Notes: a model not told the origin generated them from the letters alone. Counted from the stretch's first letter, positions 24,641 through 38,309 are shown. The stretch: DNA of 64,000 bases from Ptiloglossa arizonensis (GCF_051014685.1 NC_135052.1:9825105-9889104), one strand, 5' to 3'. Program-made: numbers and translations.

Positions 24641-27600
24641 TAAGTTTCGAAATCCAGTTGAAAGTGCAATCTGTTAAATTTTCTTCGGTCGATTTACACG
24701 TTACCCAAAAACATTCATAGGAAGATGTATAATTACATTTTCTTAAACGAGAGTGTTCCTCGCCCTGTAGAAACTTTTGGCAATTTGCTTAGTCGTGCAA
24801 TGCGGATTGTTTGCAAACGATGCAAGAAACTTCAACGTCGTCAATTTTAGGAGGGCATTTAAATCTCGTAGCACCTTTGGAAGAGAAACCTTAGCCCTGA
24901 GACGTCGTAAAATGATGTTTGAACTGTTGAAACATCGACAGTGTCCTCCGCGTAGGTAGCTCGAATCTATTTCTGGGTAACTGTTGCGTCTTCATCCTTC
25001 CGGAAGTGAAGCAGCATAATATGCAAATTCGAAGTGCAAATTAAGCAGGTGAAGGCCTTGGAAACCCTCGCGCCTCGGTTGCAGTTTTATTGCTCACGGA
25101 CCATTGTAACCTGGGATTCTTGGACAACTACACACTGTATATGATGGGGCTCCGACAATGGTTTGGTTCACGTACTATTTTGCAAGCTGACTTCCAGAAA
25201 TCCCAGGATAACACTTCCTTGGTGGAAGAGGAAACTAATGCTTTCCATCGCCACTGACGCACTTCACCGAGTCGTGTTAAACCCGTGAAAACCAGTGCAC
25301 GAACGGGGGTACAAATATATCTGCTACCGGCGCGTAACATCGACCAATGAGAATACAGAATGTTATCGGGAGAAGACACGCGAGATCGAGTTAAGAGCAT
25401 TCGTGCAGTCCGAGTCAAACGATCGAGAACAAACCGATACGGTCGGTGTCAAGCAAACAAACAAACAAACATTCGAACACTCGAGGAAAAAACGATCGAA
25501 AACAAATATTCATAGAGTTAGAGTCGAACAGTGAAAAGTAAATATTCATAGAGTTCAGCCGAACACACAAGTCAGACATCGCTTTGTTAACTGAACAATG
25601 TATTCAGTTGTTCCATTTCATATGCATTGCGATCGCGCGTGATTTATTCAGTTTCGAAAGAGATTGAAATCGGTCTTGCGAAGCGTAGAATTAAAACTCT
25701 CGAATACTTCGCGAAGGTGCCCCGTTTGTGCAACATACGACGAAAATATTAACATTTGTTGAAATGAATTCGTAAAAATCCACGTGCAGCGATCCGCTCG
25801 ATACTGTTCGCGCGTTTTAAAACGTAACTGGAACGAGAACTTTAATACCACCGCAATTTCAGAGCGACAGTTTAATAATATGTACCGTTTCCGATACATG
25901 TGCGTGAAATATTTGTTTTAATTTATCGTACACTGTCAGCCAACGAATAAAAGTTTAATCCGCTATAGATTAAGTTATCGCGCGAATTACATCGTTTCGT
26001 TTCATTGTTCGTTGTAATATAAAGTAATTGCAGAGTAGAGGATGTTGAAAATGATAATTTTCGGAAATTAAACAAAAAGATCGGTTTCACCACCGGAGTA
26101 TACGCGTTTTTTACTACCGGTAAAATTTCTATACGACCGATGCGAACATTTCTGCGGATTGTTCGCGATAAACGATCCCTAAAATTGCAAATATTCAATA
26201 ATCTCTCGCATTGTACGGCAAACTCTTTAATTCTATGTGCAACATAGAGGAAATTAAGAATCGATACGAGAACCAACGATAATTGTATGCATCTGACCCA
26301 GTCGTGCACGCACGTTGTTGCGCTCACCAAAAATACAGAACTCCGTGCAACGCAAATTCATTTATAACAAAAAGATCGAAAATTCCTTGCGTTAAATTTA
26401 CATACTTTTTACCTATACTCCATACGGCATTCGGTATAAAAAAATCGACAAACATCTATACGTATCGACCTCGAAGTATTAGAATCATTTTCAAACCAAA
26501 AAAATTTATACATTCTTTGCCCGAGAATCTAAAATATACCGATAAAGAAAATCCCTTACGTTCGAGTATCGTGCAAAGTCGACTTAATTCTACGTCCAAG
26601 TCAACGCTAACGTAACGATTTCTGAAAGTTTCGTTTCGAAAGAATTGTTTTTAACAACATTGTTCCGAAGCGCGAACACGTATCAGGGTTTCATTAATAG
26701 TTCCCGTGCTTACGAGCTTCGCGCATTTCCATCTCTTTAACGCGTCTCCATCGATCATAATTAAACGGTTCAGACGTCTCGGCGGTTGGTAATTGAAGTC
26801 TGGCGCTTTTTCGAATGGATATTAATAGAGGTTGATTTCAGCAACCGGCCCGTTGAAAATCTGAGAACTGCGGTCCGAGAAAAATAATGTACATCCAGAG
26901 GAGGACAGATTAGCGGGCGCGCATCGATCGGTCATTTGTGCGGTTTCATGACACGGCTATACGTTGCCGGCGAAGCGGGAAACCGTCTCTCTGGTCTGCG
27001 ACCTCCACCTATTTTCGTATAGCAAGAAATTGGCATGAAGCCACAGCCGCAACGCTGCAGCCTACCCATACGTACCCATCATCGCCCGGCAAACTCCTCG
27101 TGACTAACATCCACCGTCGATTACGTCGATTACGTCACGTTTTCCACGGTTTTCTAAGAAACTCGCCGACTATAAATATCGCCGACCACTTCGCCGAAAC
27201 ACGACCCTGACTTGGGGTCCGTCCATAGGACCGTCGTCGTTTCTATGTTTATGAAATCCGTACAGACGATATTGAAGTTGACGCAACCAGCAATAGTAGT
27301 CTGTGCACGAGTTATATCCGAAGTGTTTTCAGGTACATACCAGGAATCGAAACTGATGAAACAGATCGCGGTGTACCAGGGATCCGCGAGCTTCCGCGAG
27401 ATATAACCTTCTTTGATGTCGACGCGATTTATACGTGCCTGGTTTTTAGGTTGTTTCGAAAATTCATTTCTTATGCATACAGAGACGCGAAAAAAATTCA
27501 CGATAGCGCTTTTATTTCCCAACGCGAGATGTCAGAAAGTAACAAAGCAATTTCAAATATGAATAATGCTCGTAATGGATATTCTAAGGGGCGAGCAGTG

Positions 27601-28620
27601 TCAGTCAATTTTTTGACGGTATTAACAATGGGCCAACCGTCGAGATAACCGAGTCGATCTATTGATTTAGGACTTTTATCGTTCCTTTTATAAATATTGG
27701 AACGATCGACCTTCATTTGCATATGTATGCCAGTGCATTCGATACCTCGCCTTGCCTCGCAAATGTACGGTATACTTAAAGACAAGTTGATACGCGAGAC
27801 GACAGAGCCTCTACCTGTTCATTTTTCTAAGATTATCACGTTTCGATGAATTTCGTGTAAAAATATTCTGCTATCTCGAGCGTACGATGATAAATTCCGT
27901 TCGAAGATTTCTCTGTATTCGGTACCTTTCATAATACGAATAATTGATGTTAGCCGAGCAACAGTGCGAAGAAAATGCCTCATGGCATTCCTTTTGGCTT
28001 ATGTAACGGTTAGATTTTCTATTGTATACGTCGGGAGTTATAAATACCTGTGATAAATAACAGATAATAATTCTGTATGTTATCGTATTTTAATATCATA
28101 TTATTCGGAACGTCTTGACACTGTCCTCGAAAGCAAAACAACCGCTCGTTAGAAATTTTTGCACACCGCTATCCCCCGATGGAGGACAGAATTAAGTTCA
28201 AGGGTATCTGTCGATTTTGCGTGGAAATCGAGTTCGATATAAGGTTCGGTTACAATTTGTAAACGCCTCGCTGTTTCCAAACATATTCCCTTTCTATTAT
28301 TACAATGTGTACACGTTTGAAAAGGATTTATTCTGTTGCATACGTACACAGATTACTTCTAAAATAGGTAGTCACAGCCAGACTAAACATTTACTCGATC
28401 TCGTCCGCTCTGACCCGAGTACACTTATCGTCTACACTCAACCAGGCGATCAACGACGCACAGACGTCACTTGCATCTACGATATTACAGAGAGCTGAAA
28501 ATTCAAGCTTCGAAAGAATTTATAAGTCGTATTAAGTGTAATGTTCCGATCAGCCTTTGCGAGAGCCACGACACGGCTAAAGTTACTCGAAAGTATCCAC
28601 GTTCTCGCAATTCTTGCGAT
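24641..28620. other. Gene-free DNA with unassigned frames
   Basis: Frames at minus 25128-25418 (96 codons), minus 25923-26330 (135 codons), plus 26283-26615 (110 codons) and minus 27154-27522 (122 codons) have no recognised domain. The pair at 26938-27522 sits in a CG-rich patch. A CAAA microsatellite is at 25454-25470. Copies of atattcatagagtt occur twice at 25507-25555. No splice-bounded exon could be supported. Confidence 0.45.
25454..25470. repeat. CAAA microsatellite
   Basis: Four consecutive CAAA units (caaacaaacaaacaaac). A simple repeat with no evident function. Confidence 0.85.
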
Positions 28621-28760
28621 GAAATAGTTTCGGTACGGGGTCAGTGTACACTCGACGAGGCGGATTCTCGCCAACGCGCGCTATTGGCTCACTTCGCGTT
28701 ACCCCCTCTACTTTCGGCGCGCGTGTCTTGAGATCGCGCGCCAACGCGTTTGACGGTTCT
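28621..28760. promoter_or_regulatory. CG-rich block with CCAAT-like box
   Basis: This stretch is dense in CG dinucleotides (ccaacgcgcgc, ggcgcgcgtg, gatcgcgcgcc). It contains attgg (a reverse CCAAT box) inside gcgctattggctcac, and a repeated cgcgccaacgcg-type word (28671-28680, 28736-28747). The surrounding DNA is AT-rich. It could be a promoter or enhancer; there is no recognised gene next to it. Open frames on both strands are short. Confidence 0.2.
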
Positions 28761-29106
28761 ATTATGTCACTTACAGCACGATGAATAGACTTCGATCTTT
28801 CGAAATATTTAATTCGAACGCGATCGATTCGTTCACGATTCGTTTTATTAAACGTATAATACCGCGTTTTGAGAATGAATCTCGATATGCGCGTCTACCC
28901 TCTGCAAAATCAAATAACACGATTCGTTATAAAATGATAAATGCTCCATAGGTAAAAACAGATTATTAAAACAAGCTATTAATGGAAATATTTATCTGTT
29001 ATTTATTAAACGCGTATAATTGCACGTTTAAAATATATTCGATAGCGTGTAATATTTTATTTAAACGACATATACGAAAATATATTACAGATATTTAATA
29101 CATTAG
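28761..29106. other. AT-rich spacer
   Basis: Very AT-rich sequence with many short poly-A and poly-T words. I see no gene, repeat or site in it. Confidence 0.5.
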
Positions 29107-29150
29107 AATGTGCAGAATAAAATGTTCAGAATACATCAAAATGTGCAGAA
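29107..29150. repeat. Three copies of AATGTGCAGAA
   Basis: aatgtgcagaa occurs at 29107-29117 and 29140-29150, and aatgttcagaa at 29121-29131. Related atgcattctgcatatcatgcat words follow at about 29182-29204. A small low-complexity cluster. Confidence 0.7.
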
Positions 29151-31530
29151 CACGCAGTACATACAAACTTCTATATATTTTAATGCATTCTGCATATCAT
29201 GCATATTCCGATGTCGTTTTATAGCGATTCATACGACTCGTCGTGCATTTTGAACACATTTATTATTCAATCGCGTAAGACTTTTTATATTTTAACCGAA
29301 AGGGACAAATTTTTTACTGCGTATAATTACGTTAAAAAATATTCTCTTTTCCGCATACCCGTGAATCACAATTTTGGCACACAATGCAGGTATTGTAGAA
29401 ATTTTATTAATCCTTCTAGAATTAAATGTACGGTAGAACGCTGTACGGTAATAATATATTCGATTAATTCTGTTTCTAGGTTTTCGGGTTTTCGCTCATT
29501 TAATAAATAACCTTAATGCGAATAAATTTTATTTCATTAACGCCTCATTCCGGTTTGGACGCCAGGCTCGATATAAAAATAACAGGTTTCAGAATAGTAG
29601 CTTTTTCCGTCCTTACTTATCTTTGGAAAAAAGTTATTTTTCGCTCCAGTTCCTGCAATCATCATATACAGGGTATTAACGAAAATGGGTGCCATTCTTC
29701 CCGAATCAATTCTACGTGTCGCACCTGTAAATTTTAACTACGCATACCTCGAAAATAAAGCGTCAAATTGCAAAATGGTAAAAAATTTTTTTCGTTATTT
29801 CCGTACGTAAAGGTGACCTAAAAAGTGTTATCGACATTTTGCTAAATATTCCGTATGGTAATAAATAATTTCACAAACATTCCAGTAACGTATTCAACAA
29901 ATTTAACGCCATTTATAGAACTCGTCGTATCATTATGAGCGATAATTTCGTAAAAAATTCACAATAATGGAGTACTACCCACAATCTTTAACTTTGAATT
30001 AACTTGTGCTGAAATATTCAATTCAGAGCGGATAACAGTGAAGTAAGTAACATCTGTATGTTACATAATGGTTCTTATTGTTAGATGCAGCAATAAGGGA
30101 TATTGTTCAATTTGCTTCGTGACTTTCCAAACAAAGTACTGAATATACCCTATAAACCTGTCTAGAGACGTTCTGAATGTATGCTCGATTCAGTTCAATT
30201 TGAAACATCTGTCAGAGGCGCTCGTGCAATGACAGAAGCTTTGTTTAATTGAATTAATCTCGATAAAAATGGAGCGAAATGACGAAATAGTATATTATCG
30301 GTTTCGCGTACGGTAGAATAGTATAACAAAAGTAACTGATAGCGGATTAAAGTTATCGTGCAAAAGTATACATATAAACTTATCGACAAAAGAATCGACT
30401 TGTTAAACTACCACGATTCAACGAAAACCACTTCCACGTAGACGAATTGTGTCTTTTGTTTCTATCGCGGAGAGCGATTGCTTCTATTGAAGAATATTAC
30501 AGTGTACGACAAGACGATTAACTTTCTTATTTGTACGATTTATATGTGGCAGTTGATCGCGAGCGTGTTCTTGAAAGAGCCATTTTTATTCGTGAATCAA
30601 TACTGACCTCCTTAGATTCTGGGTTTTGCCTTTCAAACCTCAAATAATGTAGTAAGTACTGTTCGAACAGATTACATCTATTTATCGTAGAACTGTAATA
30701 CAACGTAGCTAATCGCGAGAATCAAGATCAAGAAGTTTTGTATCGGTATGCGCGTACCAAAGATACCTCGTTTGTTTTCCTTTCGATGAATGAACCGAGA
30801 AGTGAAAATGATAGATGTTCCTCCCATTTGTTATTTTAATGTAAAATTCGTCTCGACGGTGTTACAAAATAATGCGTTTAGACTCTCGTCGGATGAAAAT
30901 ACGTGCTGGAATACATTTGTACCTAAATGTATACAAATAAACATAGAATTTTATGGATAAGGAAGAGGAAAGTAGGAATTCAGGTGGCACCGAGGTACAA
31001 AAGAAATGTGAAAAATTCAGACAGATGTTTGTTATTCAAACAGTAAATTCTCTGCCAGAATTTTTCTCCTTTCATTTATTTTATGCCTTAGCACCATTTG
31101 AATTTCCATCTTCTTCCTTATCCATAAGTTTCTACCATCTTGTTCTTTCACATCAATACATCAACCGTTAATATTATTTAATTTTAATATTGCATTCACT
31201 TTTCTATATTTAGACACACACTTTCTCTATCGCGTATTTTTATCCGAAGAGCGTTCATTGAATAAACAAAATTTTCACACCGCCAAAATTAATTTTACTC
31301 GAAAATACCTACAAACAAATAATAGCCACCGTATAACCCTCTCGAATCGAGCTTCGATTAGGTTCGATCTCATGAAAAATTCGAATCGATTTGAACATCT
31401 AAACCGATCAAATATCGCAATTATTCAAATACACGAATTGTATCGGTTTGGTGTCGTTATCGCTCGTACAAAATTCTTACAAGTGCATTACGAAGAATAA
31501 GTAATTCGCAGGACGAAGATTCGATGGCAA
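29151..31530. other. Gene-free DNA with a transposon-end-like motif
   Basis: The block includes plus frame 29199-29510 (103 codons, unrecognised) and further short frames. The motif atacagggtattaacgaaaatgggtg at 29665 onward resembles a transposon end and is listed separately. No gene is supported. Confidence 0.45.
29668..29820. mobile_element. Possible transposon-end remnant (ACAGGGT motif)
   Basis: The sequence starts tatacagggtattaa, like the motif at 34771 (cacagggtataat), and broadly like the left end of the foldback element at 9541. All three are followed within 30-150 bases by a ctcg word in AT-rich DNA. In insects such ends often mark degraded DNA transposons. The right boundary is a guess and no matching inverted end was found. 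Confidence 0.2.
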
Positions 31531-31920
31531 AGTAGGATGCGTGACTGGAAGTTGACGCGGGAGAATTATTCATTCCAGAGTGTCGCGCGTTCGAATCTCG
31601 CGCGCGCCTTTCGAAAATCTAAAAAGGAACAACTTGAAACGAGGAGCTCCCGTGAAAATTCAGCGGCGTGGCTCGCAAAAGTTTTCCGCGAAAGAACAAC
31701 GGATTGTTTCGACCGGACACAGGAACGAAAACAACACGCATGGCGTTTACGGGTGACGCGCACGCGTGTGTCGGCATGCAGCCGCCAAGTGTTGCGAAGA
31801 TTTGGAGCGGCGCCAACGCGCCTGACGCTGCATCTGCATTTCGCAGATGTGAAAATAGCACGGTACCGTTAATTCGTATCTGCATATTCGAGGCTTCTGG
31901 CCGCCGCTGAGCACACGGCA
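31531..31920. promoter_or_regulatory. CG-rich block with paired E-boxes
   Basis: A GC-rich patch open in several overlapping frames on both strands (plus 31537-31872, plus 31668-31910, minus 31619-31921), so frame openness reflects composition rather than coding. At 31831-31849 a perfect inverted repeat (catctgc, five bases, gcagatg) contains two E-box words CATCTG and CAGATG. Such E-boxes bind basic helix-loop-helix factors. The block could be an enhancer, promoter or exon; no product is recognised. Confidence 0.22.
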
Positions 31921-34770
31921 TTTACCTAATTTCCAAATGAAATGACGTAACGCCGAACACCGACGACAGGAATTCGATTTCTTCTACGGTTCTCTCCTAT
32001 CGGTCCGCCCTCGTTCGACGCCCTTCCACCGTACCCTATACCCCTGTAATGGGTTGCGGTTAATTTTACCGTACGCTGGCCGCCTTGATTTCGCCGTAAG
32101 GGTCGTTCTGCGCGTTTAATTCAAGCCGTAATACGTGAATCGCGTTCTATCGGCTCCACAATGCGTGTCTAAATTAGATGCTCGCGGGACGAGCGCGCGA
32201 GTTGAATTGTAATACCCGGATTGTTGAATGGATCGGTCAGTGTACCTGTAGGGCTTTTCAAGCCGAGAACTCTGACAGCTATTCACCAAGCCCGCGCTTC
32301 AATTTGTTCTTCCCTCGTTTTCGACGTTCACCGAGGGAATGTACACGATTCTTCGAATCAACGAAACGAATTTATTTGAGAAATTTTAGCGACCAATCAC
32401 CTCGCTAAAGTCAAACTGAAAACATTCGCGAGGGTACGGTCGATCGATCGGCGAGGTTCTCCCGATCTAAATGAGTCCAAACACGACCTTGTTCCGACTA
32501 TTTTTGGTTCGTGGGTTATTCGAATTATTTTTTTTTTTTCCCAACCGTCGATTACGATACAATTAAATTCGATCCGAAATGGGTCGTGTTTGGATTCATT
32601 TTCCTTGCTACGGTTTCACCGACTCGTTAGTGTCGCTCTCGCGAACGTGTAACGAAAAATACGAAAAATTAATTTCTAATCGGATCAATTTGAAGCTCGC
32701 TCCCCGGGTGTAGCGGTATTTGCTGGAATTGTGATTTTTGCGCAGTACGGGCGGAATTCGGGCGATGCGCGCGGCATGTTGCGAGATATATCGAGAAAGA
32801 CGGTTATTCCGTGAAAGGTACGCGTGTGCGTGGAGCACACGAGCGCGAGTACATTATTTACCGCGAAATTATTGACTTTGAAACAACGCGTTGCACAGTC
32901 ACCGTCACATTCGAAAGAATCGAGCGAACTTAACGCCGGTCTCGTTCCGAACTGCGCCCAATTAGTTTCGAGTAATTAAAATATTTCGACGCGGTTCTCT
33001 TTCACGGGCACGTGCTCGCACGAGACAGATCAATGTTTGCCGGTACCAGCCACCGGCCTCGAATAGTTTCGTCGGTCGGGCCAACGTTCAGGAAACGCTT
33101 GAAATTTATTCGTATCCCTAAAGTCCTTTGTTTCCGGTGGTGCGCCGGACGGCACGGCGATAATCCTCTATCATAAAAATTCGTGAATCTCGATAGCTCG
33201 AAATCAGAAAGCAATCGCGCAACAAGCCGAATGAAAACCGACTGCAATCGGTTCGGAGGCTCGTAAAATGCAATAGCGTTGAATTCTCAACCATTCTCGG
33301 CGATACGATTTCAGCAATCCGCAATCCACGAGCGTGGTTCTCCCGCGTTCGTTATGAATCGGATATTAATCGCGGCCAAACGATCGAGGATTGCAATAAT
33401 TTCGTTTCGGGCCGTTATCAATCTATAACCAACACGCGATCATCGCAGCTTTCCGATCAAACTGTCGCCAGATTACACAACCGGTCGCTACCCACCGTGC
33501 GTGTAAAAAGGAACCCTTTACAAGGCTTTACGAGTATTTCCGGCGCGGCTGTTTCGTTTTATTAAAAGCTAAGAGGAGATACGGGGTGTTGTTCCGACGT
33601 CGCTGCAATCGCGTATGGCATCATTATTTTTTCGAAACACGGACGGCCCGGCTGTAACTTACGTAGCCCGTGTTTCCTATTGATTGTGTTTCTTTTTTAA
33701 AAGGAGAACACGAACGAAATACAAACCGCTCAGAAAACGAAACAAACTTCGATACTATATATTCGTACCTTTTACGCGCAATTTCGTTGGTTTTTATCTT
33801 AAATATTGTTCGTTCGAAATCGATCCGGTTCAATTTAGAAAGTATTTCCGACGAAATCTCTTATATCGAATTCAGGATTTCCAATAGTCTCTGAACGATA
33901 CTTCCAAAGAAACGTTCGAAATCTTCCCTTTTCTTAGAAAACGTACCATTCGGCTTGTCACATATTATTGTATCGGACGACAATGTCCTCTGTAGCTGAT
34001 TTCGTGCAGTATAAAGAAACAATAATTCCCTCTTGAAAAGAATCGAAGTCGTCTTTAAAGGTCGAAGTTTATGTTTTTGAAAATTCATTTGGGATATCGT
34101 ACCGCCTTTTCTTTTCTTATTTTGCTTCTCGAATCTATCGGATGAAAGATAAAGATTCTTATGGAAATTCAGAATTTCACAATGCGAAGTGCAGTAAGAT
34201 TTTGAGGTAAGTAATAATAATTCTACCGTACCGTACACAAAGAGCGGTATCGTTGTGTATGTTTCCTTGAATCCCATAAATCTGACTCACCTTTGTTATT
34301 ACGTATTTTAAATTAGTAAGTCGAAGAGACAGATATCTGGTAGATGTTATGGATACCATAAAATAGGAAGAGAGAAATGAAAATATAGCTTCAGAGGCGC
34401 TTTGAGTTAAAAGTTAAGGATTTTTACGAACACTTCGATACCATCTGTTTCGTTTTATTACGGAAGAAGTTGGCTAACATTCCGCATAACAATATACACA
34501 TACAATAATGTTCATTTTACAACACAGGTACGTAGAACGCACACCTTTATAGTTGGGTTTAAAGTAGTTTGTTTCCCGATACTATCCGACCACTGTTGGT
34601 ACGTGACTACAAACATTTGTCCCTGGAACACGAAACTTCTCCAACAGTATTTACACGTATCGCTGTTAGCGCAATGAGAATACGAATTTTGATCAATTTT
34701 CTTCTTCGTATTTTATCGTGTTCCGCGTTCGTTTACCGTGCTAAAAATAATTTGCTCGCGTTAAATATAC
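31921..34770. other. Gene-free DNA, partly CG-rich
   Basis: From about 31980 to 33560 the sequence is less AT-rich and holds short open frames on both strands, none recognised. Short T runs lie at 32527-32540. Minus 33861-34277 is open for 138 codons without a domain I know. Two plus frames overlap at 33670-33894. No repeat family stands out. Confidence 0.45.
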
Positions 34771-34930
34771 ACAGGGTATAATCAAAATATGGGCGTAGCT
34801 TCGGAGGAGAGTCGACGCGCGAAAACAATGAAAACAAGTTCGTGCAAATGTTTGTCCAATTTAACCGCGATTTCTCGTTACGAGTATTTCTATATTTATT
34901 ACATCGTTATTAATATTAACTGGAATTAGC
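34771..34930. mobile_element. Possible transposon-end remnant (ACAGGGT motif)
   Basis: acagggtataatcaaaatatggg is followed by a stretch rich in gaaaaca words and gtgcaaatgtttgtcc, then a ttctcgttacgag block similar to the atctcgttattt found downstream of the ACAGGGT end at 9541. It may be a diverged member of the same repeat family. The right boundary is not visible. Confidence 0.22.
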
Positions 34931-35255
34931 ATCTCGCCGGGCTAATTGGATTTTATTCATTATGAGCATTTTTCGAGATTCCAATTTCTCTGTAACAAAA
35001 AATGCAAAAATCATCAAAGTGTATTTCGTTACGGGATATAAATTTTGAACAACCGTTATTCTATTTGTTGTATTTTAAATTTAACAAGGCACCGTTGCAG
35101 TCTCGCTGACTCTTACCCGTGAAAAATGCATCTTGTTAACGGTATATTTAACTCTAATTAACTTTTTACTCTCTACGAAAAATATCCAAAGTATCATTCG
35201 TGAACCGTGTTACTCGTTGCACGGTTGACGTTAATCCGTTCGTTATTATTTCACG
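34931..35255. other. AT-rich spacer
   Basis: AT-rich DNA with no gene or repeat that I can identify. It ends at the 73-bp duplication. Confidence 0.5.
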
Positions 35256-35403
35256 AGACGTTCAAACACAGCAACTTTCTTTCGTACAGAACAATTGTTC
35301 TCCGTTTAAAATCTTACGTACGAAAGAACGAGATCTTCAAACATCAACTTTCCATCGTACGAGGAAATTGTTCTCCGTTTAAAATCTTCCGTAGAAAAAG
35401 TGA
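35256..35403. repeat. 73-bp tandem duplication
   Basis: attgttctccgtttaaaat occurs at 35294 and again at 35367. It is preceded in each copy by a cgaga..ttcaaaca..aactttc block and followed by cttacgta or cttccgta and a gaaa-rich end. The copies have diverged by several substitutions. Two overlapping plus frames (60 and 77 codons) pass through it and are not convincing genes. Confidence 0.85.
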
Positions 35404-38309
35404 AACGTCCATCGATCCCAACCGATCGTTTTATCCGTAACAATGGATAATCCGTTGCAAATACACGACTTCGTTAAAGATTATAGTCACGGTGTATCGT
35501 CCAAAGTTCGTCTCAGCTTTTTCCCGAGAGAGCGGAGTTAAAAATGGAACCGTCCACGAAGTTTCGCATCCTTCTGTGTACTTAATTGCGGGTTATATTT
35601 AATTTCTCATCCAGAGAAGATTATACTCACAAAGGAGTTTATGAATCAGATGCGTAGCCCGGTTCTAATTAAAATGGACCGTCTTCAGCCACCGGGAGGC
35701 TGCCGTATTTTTAATGTGTCGTGCGCGTGTTGCTCCGTTTAATTGCAACGAATGAAACAGCCGCAAGTTCAGTCGCTCAATTTGCACTTTGCAACGGTGA
35801 AGTTGGAAAGTGTTTGCGGAGGATTCCTTCGTGGCAAAAATTCAACCGGCATCGTCGGGGGGATCATTAGGGCGTCATCTAATAGCGGAGCGAACTTCCT
35901 CGTTACGAAAATACAAGACGGTTGTTTCGAGATCGAACCAACTTGCCATTTCAATTACGGAGTTGAAATGGAATTGTGGGGCACAACGAAAGTTATCGGA
36001 ACTTTTAAAGTCAGCTGCCGAACCATCCAACGGTAGCGACGAGATAGTACACAACGCAATTTTGTACGTTTTAATTAGAACATAGTTGCTCCGTCTCGGC
36101 CGTCCTCCTCGCGCCCAATTCCCCTCCCCACACCCTCTTTCCGTCTATATACCTCTTCGAGCGAATCGTAAACATTACGCGCAACGGGAACTGGCTTCGT
36201 TTAATTTCTTACACGGACGCGTTTATTTTTATGGAATGCAGAAGCTAATTGAATCCGCACCGTAAAACATTTCTCACGGCAATTAAAGAACGTGGAGCGA
36301 ATTTTGATAACGTTCGTTTACAGCGTTGTCCGCTTCCTCGTGTATTCGAAGCAGATAACAGTTCTCGTCTTACAGAGAGGAAGAGATCTCGTCGAGTGTT
36401 TACGTTTCGCGTTACGCATTGTTTCCAAATCCGATTACAAAGTGAAACAAGTATTTGCTTTCGAAAGAAATAAAACGTACGCGAAACTTTCCAACGGAAT
36501 TTATAAACGAATATAAAAACGGAATGTTTGACCGTTCGCGAATTCTATTTTCCGTATAATCGATTCTCCGCTCGTACGTCACGTTTATCGTATCGGTCAC
36601 GGAAATTGTAAACGTTTATCGAAGTACGATAGAATTTTTCAACAAACGTTCGATTACCGATCGAACGTACGCATTGATTCGTTGGAAAATTATTTCGCTC
36701 GAATCGAGTTTCGTGCGACGATTTACCAGACGTTGTCACGGAACGAGGAAGAACATCGAACGTCGATGTAAACAACGCGTTTTGTAATAAACGGTGCACA
36801 GCCTCGATTACCTTTGCGTTAATTTAACCTTTTGATGGGCAATACAGTCACTCGAATAAAGAGTTCTCTTCCACCGAGTTGCAAATAAAAGAACTAACGG
36901 AGTAGCTGGCTTGTAACTCGAATAAGAACGACTTACAATGGCTCGGAAACGAGTTGCATACGAAACGCAAAAGGACCGTGCCTTCCTTTGTCGTTCTTTC
37001 AGCGAGCGGTGCGAGAAGGATCTCGTTATTCTGTTCGTTTTCGGATCCTTTAATGATGCACTAATCCACGGTCGTCCAGCAACCGGAACGGAGAACAATA
37101 TGCCACAAACATTCGGGCCCGTTTTCAACATTGGTTTCTCGCTGGAAACCACCAAGGATCCAGGGAGTCGCAGATTTGCCAAAAACCCTTTTAACTTCGT
37201 TATTTATCGTCGTGAAACGCTAGCCCGGTTTCTCTGTACCAAGGGCCGTTTGAATTTGGAAAATCAAGCGAGATATTCGTGAAACGAAACGAATCCTTCG
37301 TGCCGGTAATCCCTTTGCTTTGAAATCATTTTCCACCAGACGAATAATTTACACGTTGTTTCGGAAATAATCGAACGCGACTGCAATTCCAACGAATTTC
37401 CGTGCAATGTGTTGTTTTTGGATTTATAAATATCGAAGTTACCGTAACACCCATAAATTTCGTCGACCGGGCAGAATTTAATAATTAATTCCTGGCCATG
37501 GATGCGCTTGACGAGGATCTTGAAACTTGCCGGAAAATTTTGAATAATCGTGCAAGATGTTTCGAAACGGCCGGTACAATCGAGTCGAGGTACAAAGGTA
37601 AATAAAAAATTCTACGATCGAATATTTTTAAATACAGTACAATAGGTGTAAATAATAGAAACGAAGTGATAGTTAAGCTTTAAAGATGTCTACCGATTTA
37701 CGTTTGGTAAGTTATTTCAAGTACGATAACGTAAAGGTGAAATACTATAATTGCAAGTAAATATTCGTAATTAAATATTCCAATAATACGTACAACGTTA
37801 TTAACGTCGTCGCGTGGTCTGCGTCACGGATCAATGTCACTTTGAAGTTTATTTGTTTCGATAGAAGTAAATCTACCCTCAGAGAAGATAAAGAAGGATT
37901 TTATTTAAATTGTTTAATTCCAATATGGTTTTGGCCGTTAATCTCGAAGGTTCTTTAGTGTACTTGCCGGCGGAAAATGACTTTAGCAAGAGCAATATTT
38001 GAAGCGTGTATTTATTTAATTTTCAATCGTTTCCCCGACCGACTTTAATCAAAGTTACGAACAAATTAGAACTATTATTCGTAACGAGGAACTAATAAAG
38101 ACTTTCGTATCTTCGGTCAACGAGACTTGAAAAGAGTTAAAATTGTTCTACCTCAATAGCATTTAATTCTGTGTCATATTCTTCTGAATGTGTCGGCTAT
38201 GAAACTCCGTTCCGATATTATCGATTCTTCTCTCTCCCTATTGTTCGGTAAGCGAAGCGATTACCGGAACGATTTTCAAAGCTAGAATTATTTTCGCTGC
38301 ATTGAAACG
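35404..38309. other. Gene-free DNA with a CG-richer centre
   Basis: The stretch 35640-36240 is less AT-rich and open in two plus frames at once (35743-36036 and 35810-36085) plus a minus frame. It ends in a C-rich run around 36100-36150. Another antisense pair lies at 36808-37282. None has a recognised product. A homeodomain-like taattaattcctggccatgg occurs near 37480-37500. These are possible conserved non-coding elements or unrecognised exons. Confidence 0.4.

Noticed and set aside
31582..31606. Second B-box-like gcgttcgaatctcgcg
   Set aside because: No A box or acceptor stem at the right distance; the surrounding CG-rich words create the match.
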